This document shows, in pieces, positions 1-9,366 of a stretch of 20,859 nucleotides of DNA. The stretch is from Clavulina sp. PMI_390. Taxonomy: Eukaryota; Basidiomycota; Agaricomycetes; Cantharellales; Hydnaceae. Position numbers and translations under genes: made by a program. The notes under the pieces were generated by a model. It made no database searches. It was not told the origin of the DNA and saw only the letters and a list, made by a program, of their open reading frames with translations. The number at the start of each line of letters is the position of its first letter. Positions within the stretch are counted from its first letter, which is position 1. The stretch spans positions 3,385-24,243 of the forward strand of contig WIDE01000236.1 of assembly GCA_015039315.1 (NCBI GenBank), given 5' to 3'.

Positions 1-2
1 CT

Positions 3-410
3 GATGGAGAGAGGACACGGGAAGAGGATGATGAGGTGTACAATGCGCTGCCTATCGAGGAGCAGATGGCTCTACCCGCTGGTCCTATGAAGGCATATGA
101 CGCTGCACTATTCGGGGTACCTGGGGAGGAGCTGGCAGGTGCTGTTGCGGCAATGCGGGATGGGAGCACGGTGGGCCCTACCCCCGGGGAAGCTGCGCAT
201 GGCGCTAGCACTGGGACTGGTACCTCGCTGTCAGCAGCGGCGATTAATTCAACAACCACGAGTACTACAGCGACTTTTGGGGGAAGCACGGGTCCCACAG
301 GTCGAGCTGCTCCGCCAGCGCGTTTGGACAATCCAAGCCCGACACGTTATGGGATGGATAACCCGATGACATGGGGAGGCAAACCTCCAAGGGGACGGGG
401 TCCGTTCTAA
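3..410 (+). CDS. 3' end of a protein-coding gene with low-complexity C-terminus (partial)
   Basis: An open frame enters from the left edge and ends at TAA 408-410, giving about 135 C-terminal residues. The sequence begins acidic (TREEDDEVYNALPIEEQ), passes through Gly/Ala/Ser/Thr-rich low complexity (TSLSAAAINSTTTSTTA) and ends with a Pro/Arg/Gly tail, RGRGPF. There is no catalytic motif or membrane segment. Acidic and Gly/Pro-rich disordered tails are common in nuclear or RNA-associated fungal proteins, but that is only a compositional resemblance and I do not recognise the family. Codon choice is GC-rich and even, which supports real coding. The gene converges on the minus-strand receptor copy ending at 860. 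The 5' part is outside the window, so neither function nor full length can be judged. Confidence 0.6.
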   Translation, partial: DGERTREEDDEVYNALPIEEQMALPAGPMKAYDAALFGVPGEELAGAVAAMRDGSTVGPTPGEAAHGASTGTGTSLSAAAINSTTTSTTATFGGSTGPTGRAAPPARLDNPSPTRYGMDNPMTWGGKPPRGRGPF

Positions 411-859
411 ATCGAAGCAAACGCCTAAGATGTATCATTACAGGGGGTTTCATTCTCATCCTAGCTTGCACAGCTGTAGAAGTGTGCCCTATTCAATTTT
501 TTTTTTTTGATATCGTTTGCTCTGACCCTCTGCCTTGCTACTTGTGTCATCTCTGTTCCCTTGTAAATATGATCATCTGATGATACGGTCTTAGCATTGG
601 TTTGCCTCGTATTCATCTTGACTGAATCTGCATGCTCTATCACCCTGGTCAATGCAATAAAGAATGTTGCATTGGTAGTTTTGATACCAGCAAAGGTAAA
701 TACAGCCACAGACAATGTTGGAAATCACATTTTCAGGTTGTAAGAAAAGGTATCCTAAATCCAACAACATAAAGTCTACAATCTGAGAGATGGGGATCAA
801 ATGTGCTGAATAGCACTAATGTTCTGCAAGCTTGTAGCAATCTGCCCAACCCTCTCCAA
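411..859. other. Convergent intergenic region (3' UTRs), T12 tract
   Basis: No coding sequence is supported here. It holds the 3' flanks of the gene ending at 410 and of the minus-strand receptor copy ending at 860. A run of 12 T lies at 497-508. A canonical AATAAA on the + strand sits at 656-661, about 245 bases after the first gene's stop. The short open frames here lack codon bias and splice context. Confidence 0.6.
650..674 (+). terminator. Candidate polyadenylation signal at the edge of a hairpin
   Basis: AATAAA at 656-661 is the only canonical poly(A) signal downstream of the gene ending at 410. It overlaps a perfect 8-bp stem: CAATGCAA at 650-657 pairs with TTGCATTG at 667-674 around a 9-nt loop. 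Fungal poly(A) signals are loosely conserved, so the role is inferred from motif and position only. Confidence 0.35.
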
Positions 860-1066
860 CTACCATATGGTGACAGGCAAGTATGATCCTGGAAGACATA
901 TATCCTTGCCAACAAAGGTAATAAGCCGGTCATCATAGAGGTTTTTTCTGTGGGTAGGAGGGATCCATAAGATGAGTTCACCACCAGTAGATTTGAGCCA
1001 GCCATCCTGAGTCATACAAGCCCAGTTTAAGCCAATTTGGAATGCTCTTGGGTCTTCCTGATCAGG

Positions 1067-2110
1067 AAGTTGTATCAGTGGTGCAAACAAGGTGGTGTTC
1101 CAGAGGATAACCTCTCCATTATGTGAGGAAGAGGTAAGGAGTGTGCCATCAGGAGAAAAAGCCACAGACTGCACTTGGTTAGTATGACCTGTGAGTGGCT
1201 GTCCTTGAGGTGAGTGGGATTGGACATCCCACAGCTGAATGGTTTTCTCACCAGACCCAGAAGCAAGGATATTGCCATCAGGAGAAAATGCCACAGAGCA
1301 CACAGAGCTAGTATGGCCTGTGAGTGGCTGTCCTTGAGGCAAGTGAGACTGGACATCCCACAGTTGGATGGTTCTGTCATCAGACCCAGAAGAAAGGAGT
1401 TTGCCACCAGGAGAAAAGGTCACAGAGCGTACACCCCTAGTATGGCCCATCAGTGGCTGTCCTTGAGGTGACTGGGACTGGACATCCCACAGCTGGATAG
1501 TCTTGTCATCAGACCCAGAAGCAAGGAGTGAGCCATCAGGGGAAAAGGTCACAGAGTGCACACCCCTAGTATGGCCTGCAAGTGGCTTTCCTTGAGTTGA
1601 CTGGGACTGGACATTCCATAGTTGAATGGTTTTGTCACGAGACCCAGAAGCAAAGAGTGTGCCATTGGGAGAAAATGCCACAAAGTTTACCTGGTCAGTA
1701 TGACCTTTGAGTGGGTCTCCTTGAGCTGAGTGGGACTGGATATCCCACAGCTGTATAGTACTATCATCAGACCCAGAAGCAAGGAGTGTGCCATCAGGAG
1801 AAAAAGCCACAGAGTGCACACTGTCAGTATGACCTTTGAGTGGCTTTCCTTTAGGTGACTGGGACTGGACATCCCACAGCTGGATGGTTCTGTCATGAGA
1901 TCCAGAAGCAAGGAGTAAGCCATCATGAGAAAAGGCCACTGAGCACACCCAGTTAGTATGGCCTTTCAGTGGCTTTCCATATTGACATCTGTTTTTGAGA
2001 TCCCAAAGTTGTATATCCCCTCTCCTACTCCCACTTGCCATCATCCACCCATTGGGTGCAATAGCAACACTAAATATCTCTGAGTCACCAGCAAATGTAT
2101 GCCCAAGGGC
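1067..2110 (-). repeat. Eight tandem WD40 repeats (129-bp units)
   Basis: The last exon of the first receptor copy encodes eight WD40 repeats. Seven are exactly 43 residues (129 bp) with the pattern LxGHTxxVxSVAFSPDG, then LASGSxDxTIQLWDVQSQ. The first, degenerate repeat is 47 residues long. Repeats are very alike at framework positions and differ mainly after GHT, after V, and around SGSxDxTI. Short open frames on either strand inside this block are shadows created by the periodic sequence. Confidence 0.9.
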
Positions 2111-2308
2111 TGGCCACTTCTGGAACTGCCCAGAGCATAAATCTGCTAGCTGGTTAAATTCTTGTGAAAGGTGCTTCATTGGGGATGCTAATGGGATAAA
2201 TGGAATACCACTGGTGTAGATGTGAGGGGCACTTAGTGAAATGGGTACCCTAAATATGAATGTAAAGTTCAGTGCCTCTTCCAGTTGGGCAGCAGTGGTG
2301 GGGGGCAG

Positions 2309-4201
2309 CTGCATGATGTACATTAACACAATTCAACTTTGGGCAATTAACCAGAACAGTTTATATCACATACCAGATGACTATGTGTTTTCAGTTGCAT
2401 TAGACTTTTGTGTGGATCTGACTTTGTTACACTCATCACTTCCAGCCAATGCAAGAACTGACTTGTTGAAAGCAAGTTCCCAATGGAATCAAGGAGTGTG
2501 GCACCAGTAGGATCAGCCTGTGCTACATGGAATGCCCAAAATTGGCATGCATAGGAGAGGGCATCTCCCATGTGCTTGTCTATGAGGGCAGGAAGATCTT
2601 TTACTTCAGAGTTGAGCTTGGCTGAAGTTGTTAGCTTGCACATGTTGAAGTGCAATCCATTCTGCTTGTTTTTCATGATATTTAAGCATAAAGTAGCTAG
2701 GACCTGGTGGGATGAATGGTCACTTTGCACATATGCTTTGGCAGTGTTGGTATATTTGAGGTAATTCATGAATGAGGTGGGGATTTTGGCTGCAGTGTTA
2801 GAGATGTCTCTCTGCCCTACAACAAGGAATGAAAGTAGGGAGAGGAGTTTTTCAACCTCATCCTGTGTTGTTTGTATGACTAAAGGGATTACCCATAATG
2901 CAAGGGACTTGATTGAGGTTATGGAGAGGTATTCATGAAAGGTTGCAATTGTTCCTAGGATCATTTGCAATGCTGGCAACTCAGCATGCTCAAAAGTGGA
3001 TGCTAGAACCATGGCATAAAGGCCATAAAGTGATGAGTGCTTGAGTTGGAGTACAGCATGGAGCCTTGTTTGTGCATTGTGCTCTATGGCCTGGATATGA
3101 CAGCATGCAGTAAGAGCCCATTGGAATGGCTCATCAGACTTGAGAGCCAGGTCACATAATGCTTGATGTTCAACTGGACCAAATGCATTGCCAAGAATGG
3201 CTGGGAAGAATGAATTCATTTGGTAGCACAGGAAGATTTTCTGGCGGATCTTTTTGCCAAGATTGATGTGTTGAATATCCACTCCTAGATCTCTGACCCA
3301 CCCTTCTGAGCTCAGTAGACCTTGAGCAGAGAGGCCAACTAGATGCTATTGAACAAGTGAGCAGAAGAACCAGCAGTTCTCCTATTTATAATAACAATAA
3401 TTAGCTGAACTCAACCTTTAAACTAACACACATTTCTTACTGGCCAGAATCGGTATTGAGCTAGTTGGGCACTAATAATGCGGCACAGGCTGCTGAGATT
3501 GCGGAAAGTAGGCTGATTTACCAGGTCTTGAGAGCTCTCAAGTGAGGCTTTTCCAAGGAGTTGATCTTGATTGGCTGATAACTTGACCTTGAATAGGATT
3601 TGCCACGAGGGATCATTGGAGTTAGTTACAAATAGTTGTTGAATTTCAAAAAAACGCGCACTGTACCTCATCATTGGCCTCAGTGATTCCACCCGCAAGA
3701 GCAAACCTGATTGCAGAGATACCATGGTTGCGGCGGCGATCAACCCTCATCCAGATATCCTTCCTCTTGGGCCGCTGTAGGCGAAGCACTAAGAAGCGAT
3801 GCTGAACGAGGCCGCCTACAAGAGGCTCGGCATATCCATCAACAGAGACAATCCGTGCGTCTTCAAGAGGGTTTTCTAATTCAATAAAGTTGCACACGTG
3901 GATGAGTGGCATGGTCATAACAGCATCCTTTTGGAAGAACGTTTTGATTGACGAGAATGTGTTGGTAGATCCGATAGACCTAGTAGACATCACGGAGCGT
4001 TGATCGGAGTCAAGATCATTGCTGTTGGGTTGAAGAGTGAGCGAGGAGCGTGAGGAGCGCCTGGAGAGTGATGGAAGCCGCAACCGAGGATTAGGATGGA
4101 AAAGATGTTGAAGTGGATTTGATCCATCATCTTCAACAAAGAATTGCTCCTGTAGAAGACCACGGATTTGTCAACTGAGCATGGTGGGTATTCTAGATTA
4201 C
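2309..4201 (-). other. Introns of the first (NACHT-less) receptor copy
   Basis: Four introns are inferred: 4150-4201 (52 nt, donor GTAATC, acceptor CTACAG), 3588-3666 (79 nt, donor GTACAG, acceptor TTCAAG, CTAAC branch motif), 3382-3440 (59 nt, donor GTAAGA, CTAAT branch, acceptor AAATAG) and 2309-2373 (65 nt, donor GTATGT, acceptor TGCAG). All are phase 0. Each has a positional counterpart in the second copy (50, 73, 58 and 65 nt). The 79-nt intron is the least certain because its flanking sequence is also similar between copies. No other AG gives an open frame in both copies. Confidence 0.7.
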
Positions 4202-4228
4202 ATCCAAGGCACGCACAATATCATCCAT

Positions 4229-6165
4229 AGTAGCACAGTGGCTTGGATGGGATTCAGAGTTTTTATGAAGCAGAGATCGACAATCAGGCCGATCTGGGCT
4301 AGAGACGCTGTAGTAGATTTGGGTGGAGGGTACGAGGACAATGTGCACCATTCCCACGCCATATTTGGCCAACATTCATACACGGAAAGAAAGAACAGTT
4401 AAGGAACGCAAGGAATGTAGATGTTTCCTGAAGACGATGAGAATACAGGCAAGCCTTGTTGATTTCAATCAGATGTGCAAAGATGACAGTAATTACAAAA
4501 GTGATTGCCTGGAAGGAGAAAGACAAAATAGAGCTTGAGCCCTCAAGCTCCAGCTATGTGTACAAAGTAAAGAATAATCAGTGAATTGAGTATGCAGAGG
4601 CACAAAGCAAGGTAGCGGACAGTGTCAACAAAATTGACAGCTGGGAATGGGCAAGAAGCTGCCGCCAATGATGCCGGCAAACTGGTGGCCCGAGATATTG
4701 GATAGGGGAAAAATGAAGAGTTGGAGCGGGAACGTAGTATTTAAAGTGATGAAATGAGATGAGATGAGATGGAATTAGGGCCAGTAGATAATTCCTGCCA
4801 TCAGCGTTCACATTCGAACGGAATAATGAATCCACGTATCATGGTTGCGATTGAGCACCTCTGTCATGACGTTAGTCGTTGGTCATCATCATATCATATG
4901 TAGTCCAAAATCGGGGTCGGGTCGCAGAGAGCACAGGTCGACGAGAGCTGATAAGGTGAACATCGACGTAAGTCTAACAGTGCTTGCTACGAGGTCAGTG
5001 GAACGTAATCTTGTTCATAGAGGCGAAGGCATGCACTGGCAAGGCACCGCTTAGATTGATCAGTAGTTTGAGAAGACGGTCCCGTGGACAGTCAGCGTGT
5101 TCATACCAATAGCAGACCAGCACAGTCTCATGTGAGGAAGATGAAAAACGAGGGAAAAACCCCGCCCAGCTTGTGGTTACTGGCGGCAACGGAAGATACT
5201 TACGGCCATTCATGAGCATGGCTCAGGTAGGATGAGGAGTAGATTGGCGCGGTCAGCGGAGAGAATGTACTAGCCGTGAGATTAGAGGCTAGAAAATGTT
5301 GGCGAGGGATAGCAAGTGACAAAACGACATGGGAACTCACTCGTAAAGACATGAAACTGTACCAGATAGTTGCAACCAAATGGGGAGCCATGCTGTTACG
5401 ATCCTAAGGATGTCGAAAGTGGTTGCTTTGCTTGGTGCTATAGTACTAAGGGCGGCGCAGTTATTGAAGCAGCCCAACCCGTAAATGACAGGAGGCGCCT
5501 GTGTGAGTGGAGCGCCGGGGTTGAGTGGATGTGACAGTGGCGGAAGCTGGACTAGGAGGATAGTAGGTGGTAGTAGTGAGTATTAATGATAAGATAGTGA
5601 GGTAGGCAAGCGAGCGTAGCTAACCTAGCCACAAAAGAACTCACGCTGACTGATCTGCGGCTGGGTGCATGGATGCACCGAGGATCTGCCTTCGTCAGTC
5701 CATGAGGACATAAACTTAAGCAACGTAAGAGGCAGAGAGTGGGTGATGCGGATAACGTACTTGATGAAGGACGAGAGAAAGAGAGGAATCGAAGGCTTAT
5801 GTACGACGACCGCTCGTAGGAGCACTCAAGTAAGCCATGGACGACACAACAAGGAAGGACTATCGATGAATCGTTGCTTGGCAAGTGGCGGAGAGGCTTT
5901 CGTTAATTGAGGGAGTTGCATTCCAGATGGAGGTGTACTAAGTTTGGGATCGACGTAACGCGACGATGCGGAGAGGAAAGATGGCGGTGAGGGAGAGAAT
6001 ATCTAGAGAGCTTATGCCCTTAACGAGAAAGGGAAATTGGTGGCGGTGGTACCCATTAATACATGATGAGTCGGCAATGGGTTCGGGGGATTGAAGTGGA
6101 TATGACAGACTACAGAGATTGGTGAAGTGAGATCAAGGAGGCATTATGTCGAGTTGGTAAATCGG
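4229..6165 (-). promoter_or_regulatory. Upstream region of receptor copy 1, duplicated with the gene
   Basis: No complete gene is supported here. Stretches match the region upstream of the second copy. Examples are 5082-5180 against 15462-15560, 5331-5450 against 15689-15810 (both with ATG followed by a conserved GTGAGTTCCC splice-donor-like motif on the minus strand), 5560-5660 against 15880-15950, and 6070-6160 against 16290-16385. On the minus strand a TATA-like TTTAAATA lies near 4740 and a perfect-looking donor, GTAAGTATC, near 5200. The block may hold the promoter plus a spliced 5' leader, or remnants of a separate upstream gene. The two copies do not share an open reading frame across it, which argues against a conserved protein. 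Confidence 0.45.
4748..4771. repeat. Short ATGAG/GAGAT pentanucleotide microsatellite
   Basis: Several tandem copies of a five-base unit (ATGAG) lie just upstream of receptor copy 1. The matching region of copy 2 lacks them. Too short to say more. Confidence 0.6.
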
Positions 6166-6921
6166 CAACGGAATGAGGCATATGGAATGTTGGAGGGCCT
6201 TTTGTTGAAACTAGTGGGAAGTGGGATAGGGAGATAGATGCTATGATAAATCGGACGGGAGAAGGAGGGAAGAGGGAACGTGGGTCAGTACCTTTCCATC
6301 GATGCTTCGACGAGAAGACCTTCTCCGGTTGTGACTTGTTGTGTCCCCTCGCACAACTCCCTCCCGGCTATTGCATCCACAGATCCCTCCAACTATTGAG
6401 TTGCCTTGGAGTGCCTGAGCGATCACATGCACTGCGGGTGCCGCTGTACTATCTAAGCTATACCGAGCTCATCTGCACGCGAGACCGAAGTACCTTGATG
6501 CGAAAGTGACTCTCAGCAATGAACGCATGGTCACAGAGAACAAAGCGCTGAACACATAGTGCGTTTCCTCGTGCTCGGCTCTGTTTACTGGCGAGCTGAC
6601 CGTCCTCTGGGGGCATCTGCCCAGCTGCCAGGACTGGAAGACAATACGGAGGTCAACGTCATTGCTGAGCCAACAAGCCCGCAAGAACCCGCGAGCCATG
6701 TCTCATCCACCAGCTGGTACCTTTCGACCTTGCACTACTACACGAACGACTTATATGGCTCCCAACATATTATAGGAAGGCCCTGTGTCTTCTCCGACCG
6801 CTTGACGCGCCGCGACGCGATACCCTTGAGTTGTATAGTATGCGTTCTGTTCTGCCACTATCACCACTGCCTCTAAATCATTCACAAGCACTACCCGCTC
6901 CTCAGGAAATAAAAAAATTAG
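6166..6921. other. Non-coding stretch between the duplicated block and the pseudogene
   Basis: I find no supported gene. The longest open frame (6559-6876, +, 105 codons) has no recognisable motif and no splice context linking it to a neighbour. An upstream exon of the degenerate gene that follows could lie here but cannot be demonstrated. Confidence 0.4.
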
Positions 6922-8420
6922 GCTCCAGAACCTGAGGCATCCACTCCAGAGTCTGATTTCTCTTCAGACCACGATGAACCCGTGATTGTTGAAGTTCCTC
7001 CCCCTACTCCTAGGGCTCGGGGAGGCCGTGCTATGCTTATCGCTGAGCTACTACATGAGAACACTCCTCGCTAAGCCTAAGTGCAAGTTAATTTCTGAGA
7101 GGACGCCGCTAAAACCGGTGGGGATAAGAACTAGGTTGCCGTCACTACTTAGCCTACACCCACCAAGCCCAAAAAGTCGTGCTAGACATTCCCCAGACCA
7201 CATCCGTCTCACCTTTACCTTCACCCTCGCAGTCAATTCTTCCAAACCTCCCCCTTTATCCCTGGAAAATCCAAGACTATGCGACAGCTCGATATGGAAT
7301 CGGACTTGTCAAGCTTGACATCCAACTCAGTTGATGCTACCGTGTCAGGGATAACAGCAAGAGCCAGCTTTGTAAAGCCAAGCACTTCCGGGGATCTAGT
7401 GCGTGTCTTCTTACCTCTTTCCAGAACACCTCGCCCAGGCCACGGCACAACATATGCCGAGCTACCCTTTGTTCGCTGTGTTAGCTTCCGTCCCTCAACA
7501 TCAACGGCTTTGCCTCCACCCATTCCCGTCCCAGACAAATTGGACAAGCAAAAAGATGTTGGTATGTATTGTTTCTCGTTATGTCATTTCTGAATTGCAT
7601 ACCCTGATCTCGCCATAGCCTCACAGTAGCTCCTACGTTCTCTTCTTCTCGCGTTGATGGCACTGCGTCATCACCTGATCTTCGCCTCTCCGTCGCCCAA
7701 CTATCGCAATTTGAAGACCATGCAACGCTCAGAGCGGACCTCATCGACTCACAGTCCGCTATCAGTTTTCTTCAAGCCGCTGTCGATGTTGAGCGAGCTA
7801 AGACTTCCACACTTGAGACACAGATCCTGACGGGGTGGTTGCGCGACATAGCTTGGTAACGATATCGACAAGGAGCGTCAGGCGGGCGGCGACGAGCACA
7901 AGATGTTCAGCGATCGACTTTTCTCGGTCGAGTAGGCGAATTTTCAATTGAATAAACTCGATGAATTGAGCGACACCTTGAAAACGTTCCAGCACGGGGC
8001 GACAGGCGTGACCAATTCGTACAAGACGACTGTCAGTGTGCTTGATCAGTACACGCGCGTCTTGGAGGACAGGCTCAGGAAGCTTGCGACTGCTGCTACC
8101 GCGTCCGCGAACGGAAATGAAGGTGGGTGTGGAAAGGGTGGTAGTGCGGGACCCAAGCCAGTTTTTGCGGTCGGTGCACCTCTGGCGCCCTCGTACTAGC
8201 AGGTGAGCTCGGCGGAATAAAGGGTGAGGCGGTAGTGCTGGCAGCGGGAGTGCTCGAGGCGATGGGGATGAGGGAAACGGTGACGCTTATGATACTGAGA
8301 TGGACGAGTCCCTTTCCCTTCAACCTTTCCCTGCCAAATGCCCTTGTGTGGAAGACTCGCTGGCTACCTTTGCTGAAACGTCGTTTGGTGCCAATCCCAG
8401 TTTGAGCCGTCTCCTCGGTT
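6922..8420 (+). pseudogene. Degenerate gene with coiled-coil and acidic segments, family unknown
   Basis: Several consecutive stretches look like former coding DNA but sit in different frames. (1) 6922-7071 encodes an acidic/proline segment (ASTPESDFSSDHDEPVIV, then a PPPTPRARGGR stretch) ending at TAA 7072-7074. (2) 7279-7561 includes MRQLDMESDLSSLTS and ends VPDKLDKQKD. (3) A well-formed 65-nt intron, 7562-7626 (GTATGT...CACAG), joins this in frame to an alpha-helical stretch, SQFEDHATLRADLIDSQSA, that stops at 7857. (4) After a frame change, 7948-8199 continues as NKLDELSDTLKTFQHG and a basic/Gly-rich end. (5) About 8258-8420 encodes an acidic segment (GDAYDTEMDESLSLQPF). Multiple stops (7933, for example) and frame changes mark it as a pseudogene. 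It may be a former host protein or a gag-like retroelement protein; I recognise neither. Confidence 0.45.
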
Positions 8421-9366
8421 GATCTCAGACTGGAGATGAAGGTGTGCATCTTGACAATGTGCCATGGGCACAATCGACCCTTCGGCGCTGACTACGACTG
8501 GCGCGGCGGAGGTGAGACCCTCGATATCTTGTCCCACCGCTCCTCTTTGCTGTAGCACGGCAAGCAAGGAGTCAAGCACCGCGAGGCTCATTCAGACTTC
8601 TGCCTTGTCGTTTGGCTAGGTGCTTCGTTATATGAGTATGAGTATGGCCACCAGAGGACTCTCATTCAATGGAGGTGCTCCGTTTGAGTGTGGCTTGCCA
8701 AATACTGTTCCAACACCTGCAACCATGCACAGTATGTAGCTGAGCTTGCTGTTGGTAGGCTGGTTGCTCAGCTCATAGTTCACAGCTACAGCTTCTGGTT
8801 CCGAGCTGGGCTCCCATTCAATGCTGGCATCAATGATCATTCCCTTGAGCTGCCCCTCTCATATCCCCATGCTGCCCCGGATACCAGGAGCATATGATTG
8901 GGAATGGCAATGGCAATGACCATAATAATGCTAGTGGGGTTGCCAGCTCTGCTACCTAGAAAAGTGGTCTCCAAAACATCAGTGCACCAATTCTGACATG
9001 CTATGGGGCAAGAAACCAAGAGCTGACCTACTGTTTGCTTACATGGCTGTGTGTCTCACAAAATTTTATGGAAATAGGGTTTCTTGATGCCTTCATTCCA
9101 GCTATTTCCTGTCTTCCTGCATTTTAACCTACACATTAGCTTTTTGACTCTTGTTTGCCAATAATTCCTCTTGAAATCAATCAATCTCATGAGGCATACT
9201 TTTTGAACTGAAGAATTTTCCCCTTTTGCAAAAAGTGAAATTGTACTATCAATAGGAGGTTTAGAAAGGAGGCACACAATGTTGAACTAGTGCATGAAGA
9301 AATATGGAAAGTAGCCAATGGATTTCAGATGTAAAATAGATGCATGATCCCATATAAAAGAGAACA
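8421..9366. other. Intergenic region downstream of receptor copy 2
   Basis: 8421-8630 still has short Ser/Thr-rich open stretches that may be tail remnants of the preceding pseudogene. 8631-9366 holds no supported gene. The DNA becomes AT-rich from about 9020 and includes the 3' flank of the minus-strand receptor gene ending at 9367. No canonical poly(A) signal for that gene was found. Confidence 0.4.

Larger units (their letters stand above)
860..4228 (-). pseudogene. NACHT-deleted copy of the N-module/WD40 NLR gene, with one in-frame TAG
   Basis: Five exons can be read on the minus strand: 4228-4202, 4149-3667, 3587-3441, 3381-2374 and 2308-860. All junctions keep the frame and match those of the intact copy at 9367-14931. 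Read through, the frame has 1037 residues and one stop, TAG at 3346-3348 (codon 231), where the intact copy has CAA (Gln) in a QQH context. Order of parts: unnamed N-terminal module (SVDGYAEP and DIWMRVDRRR motifs), the ENCWFFC module, then a direct jump from SFFPAIL into the helical region (HQALCDLALK). The P-loop NTPase is missing. Eight WD40 repeats and a 68-residue tail follow. A truncated 230-residue product could still be made. All else is open, so the nonsense change looks recent, or it is a sequencing error. The start ATG is the one conserved between copies (MDDIV). Confidence 0.75.

Noticed and set aside
1075..1926. Open frames within the WD40 array of receptor copy 1
   Set aside because: Same periodic shadow effect; the WD40 frame explains the sequence.
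4299..4526. 75-codon minus-strand frame with a possible membrane segment just upstream of copy 1, with weak similarity to 14989-15216
   Set aside because: The two versions are in alignable frames for only about 25 residues and then diverge with different stops. Better seen as conserved upstream DNA than as a coding exon.
5552..5884. 110-codon minus-strand frame in the upstream region
   Set aside because: The paralogous segment near 15880-16000 does not keep the frame, and the composition is Ser/Cys/Leu-rich without motifs.
6559..6876. 105-codon plus-strand open frame upstream of the pseudogene
   Set aside because: No motif, no splice link and no counterpart elsewhere; could be chance in GC-balanced DNA.
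8631..8900. Short open stretches after the pseudogene (for example a Met/Ser-rich start near 8635)
   Set aside because: Too short and interrupted, with no recognisable family.
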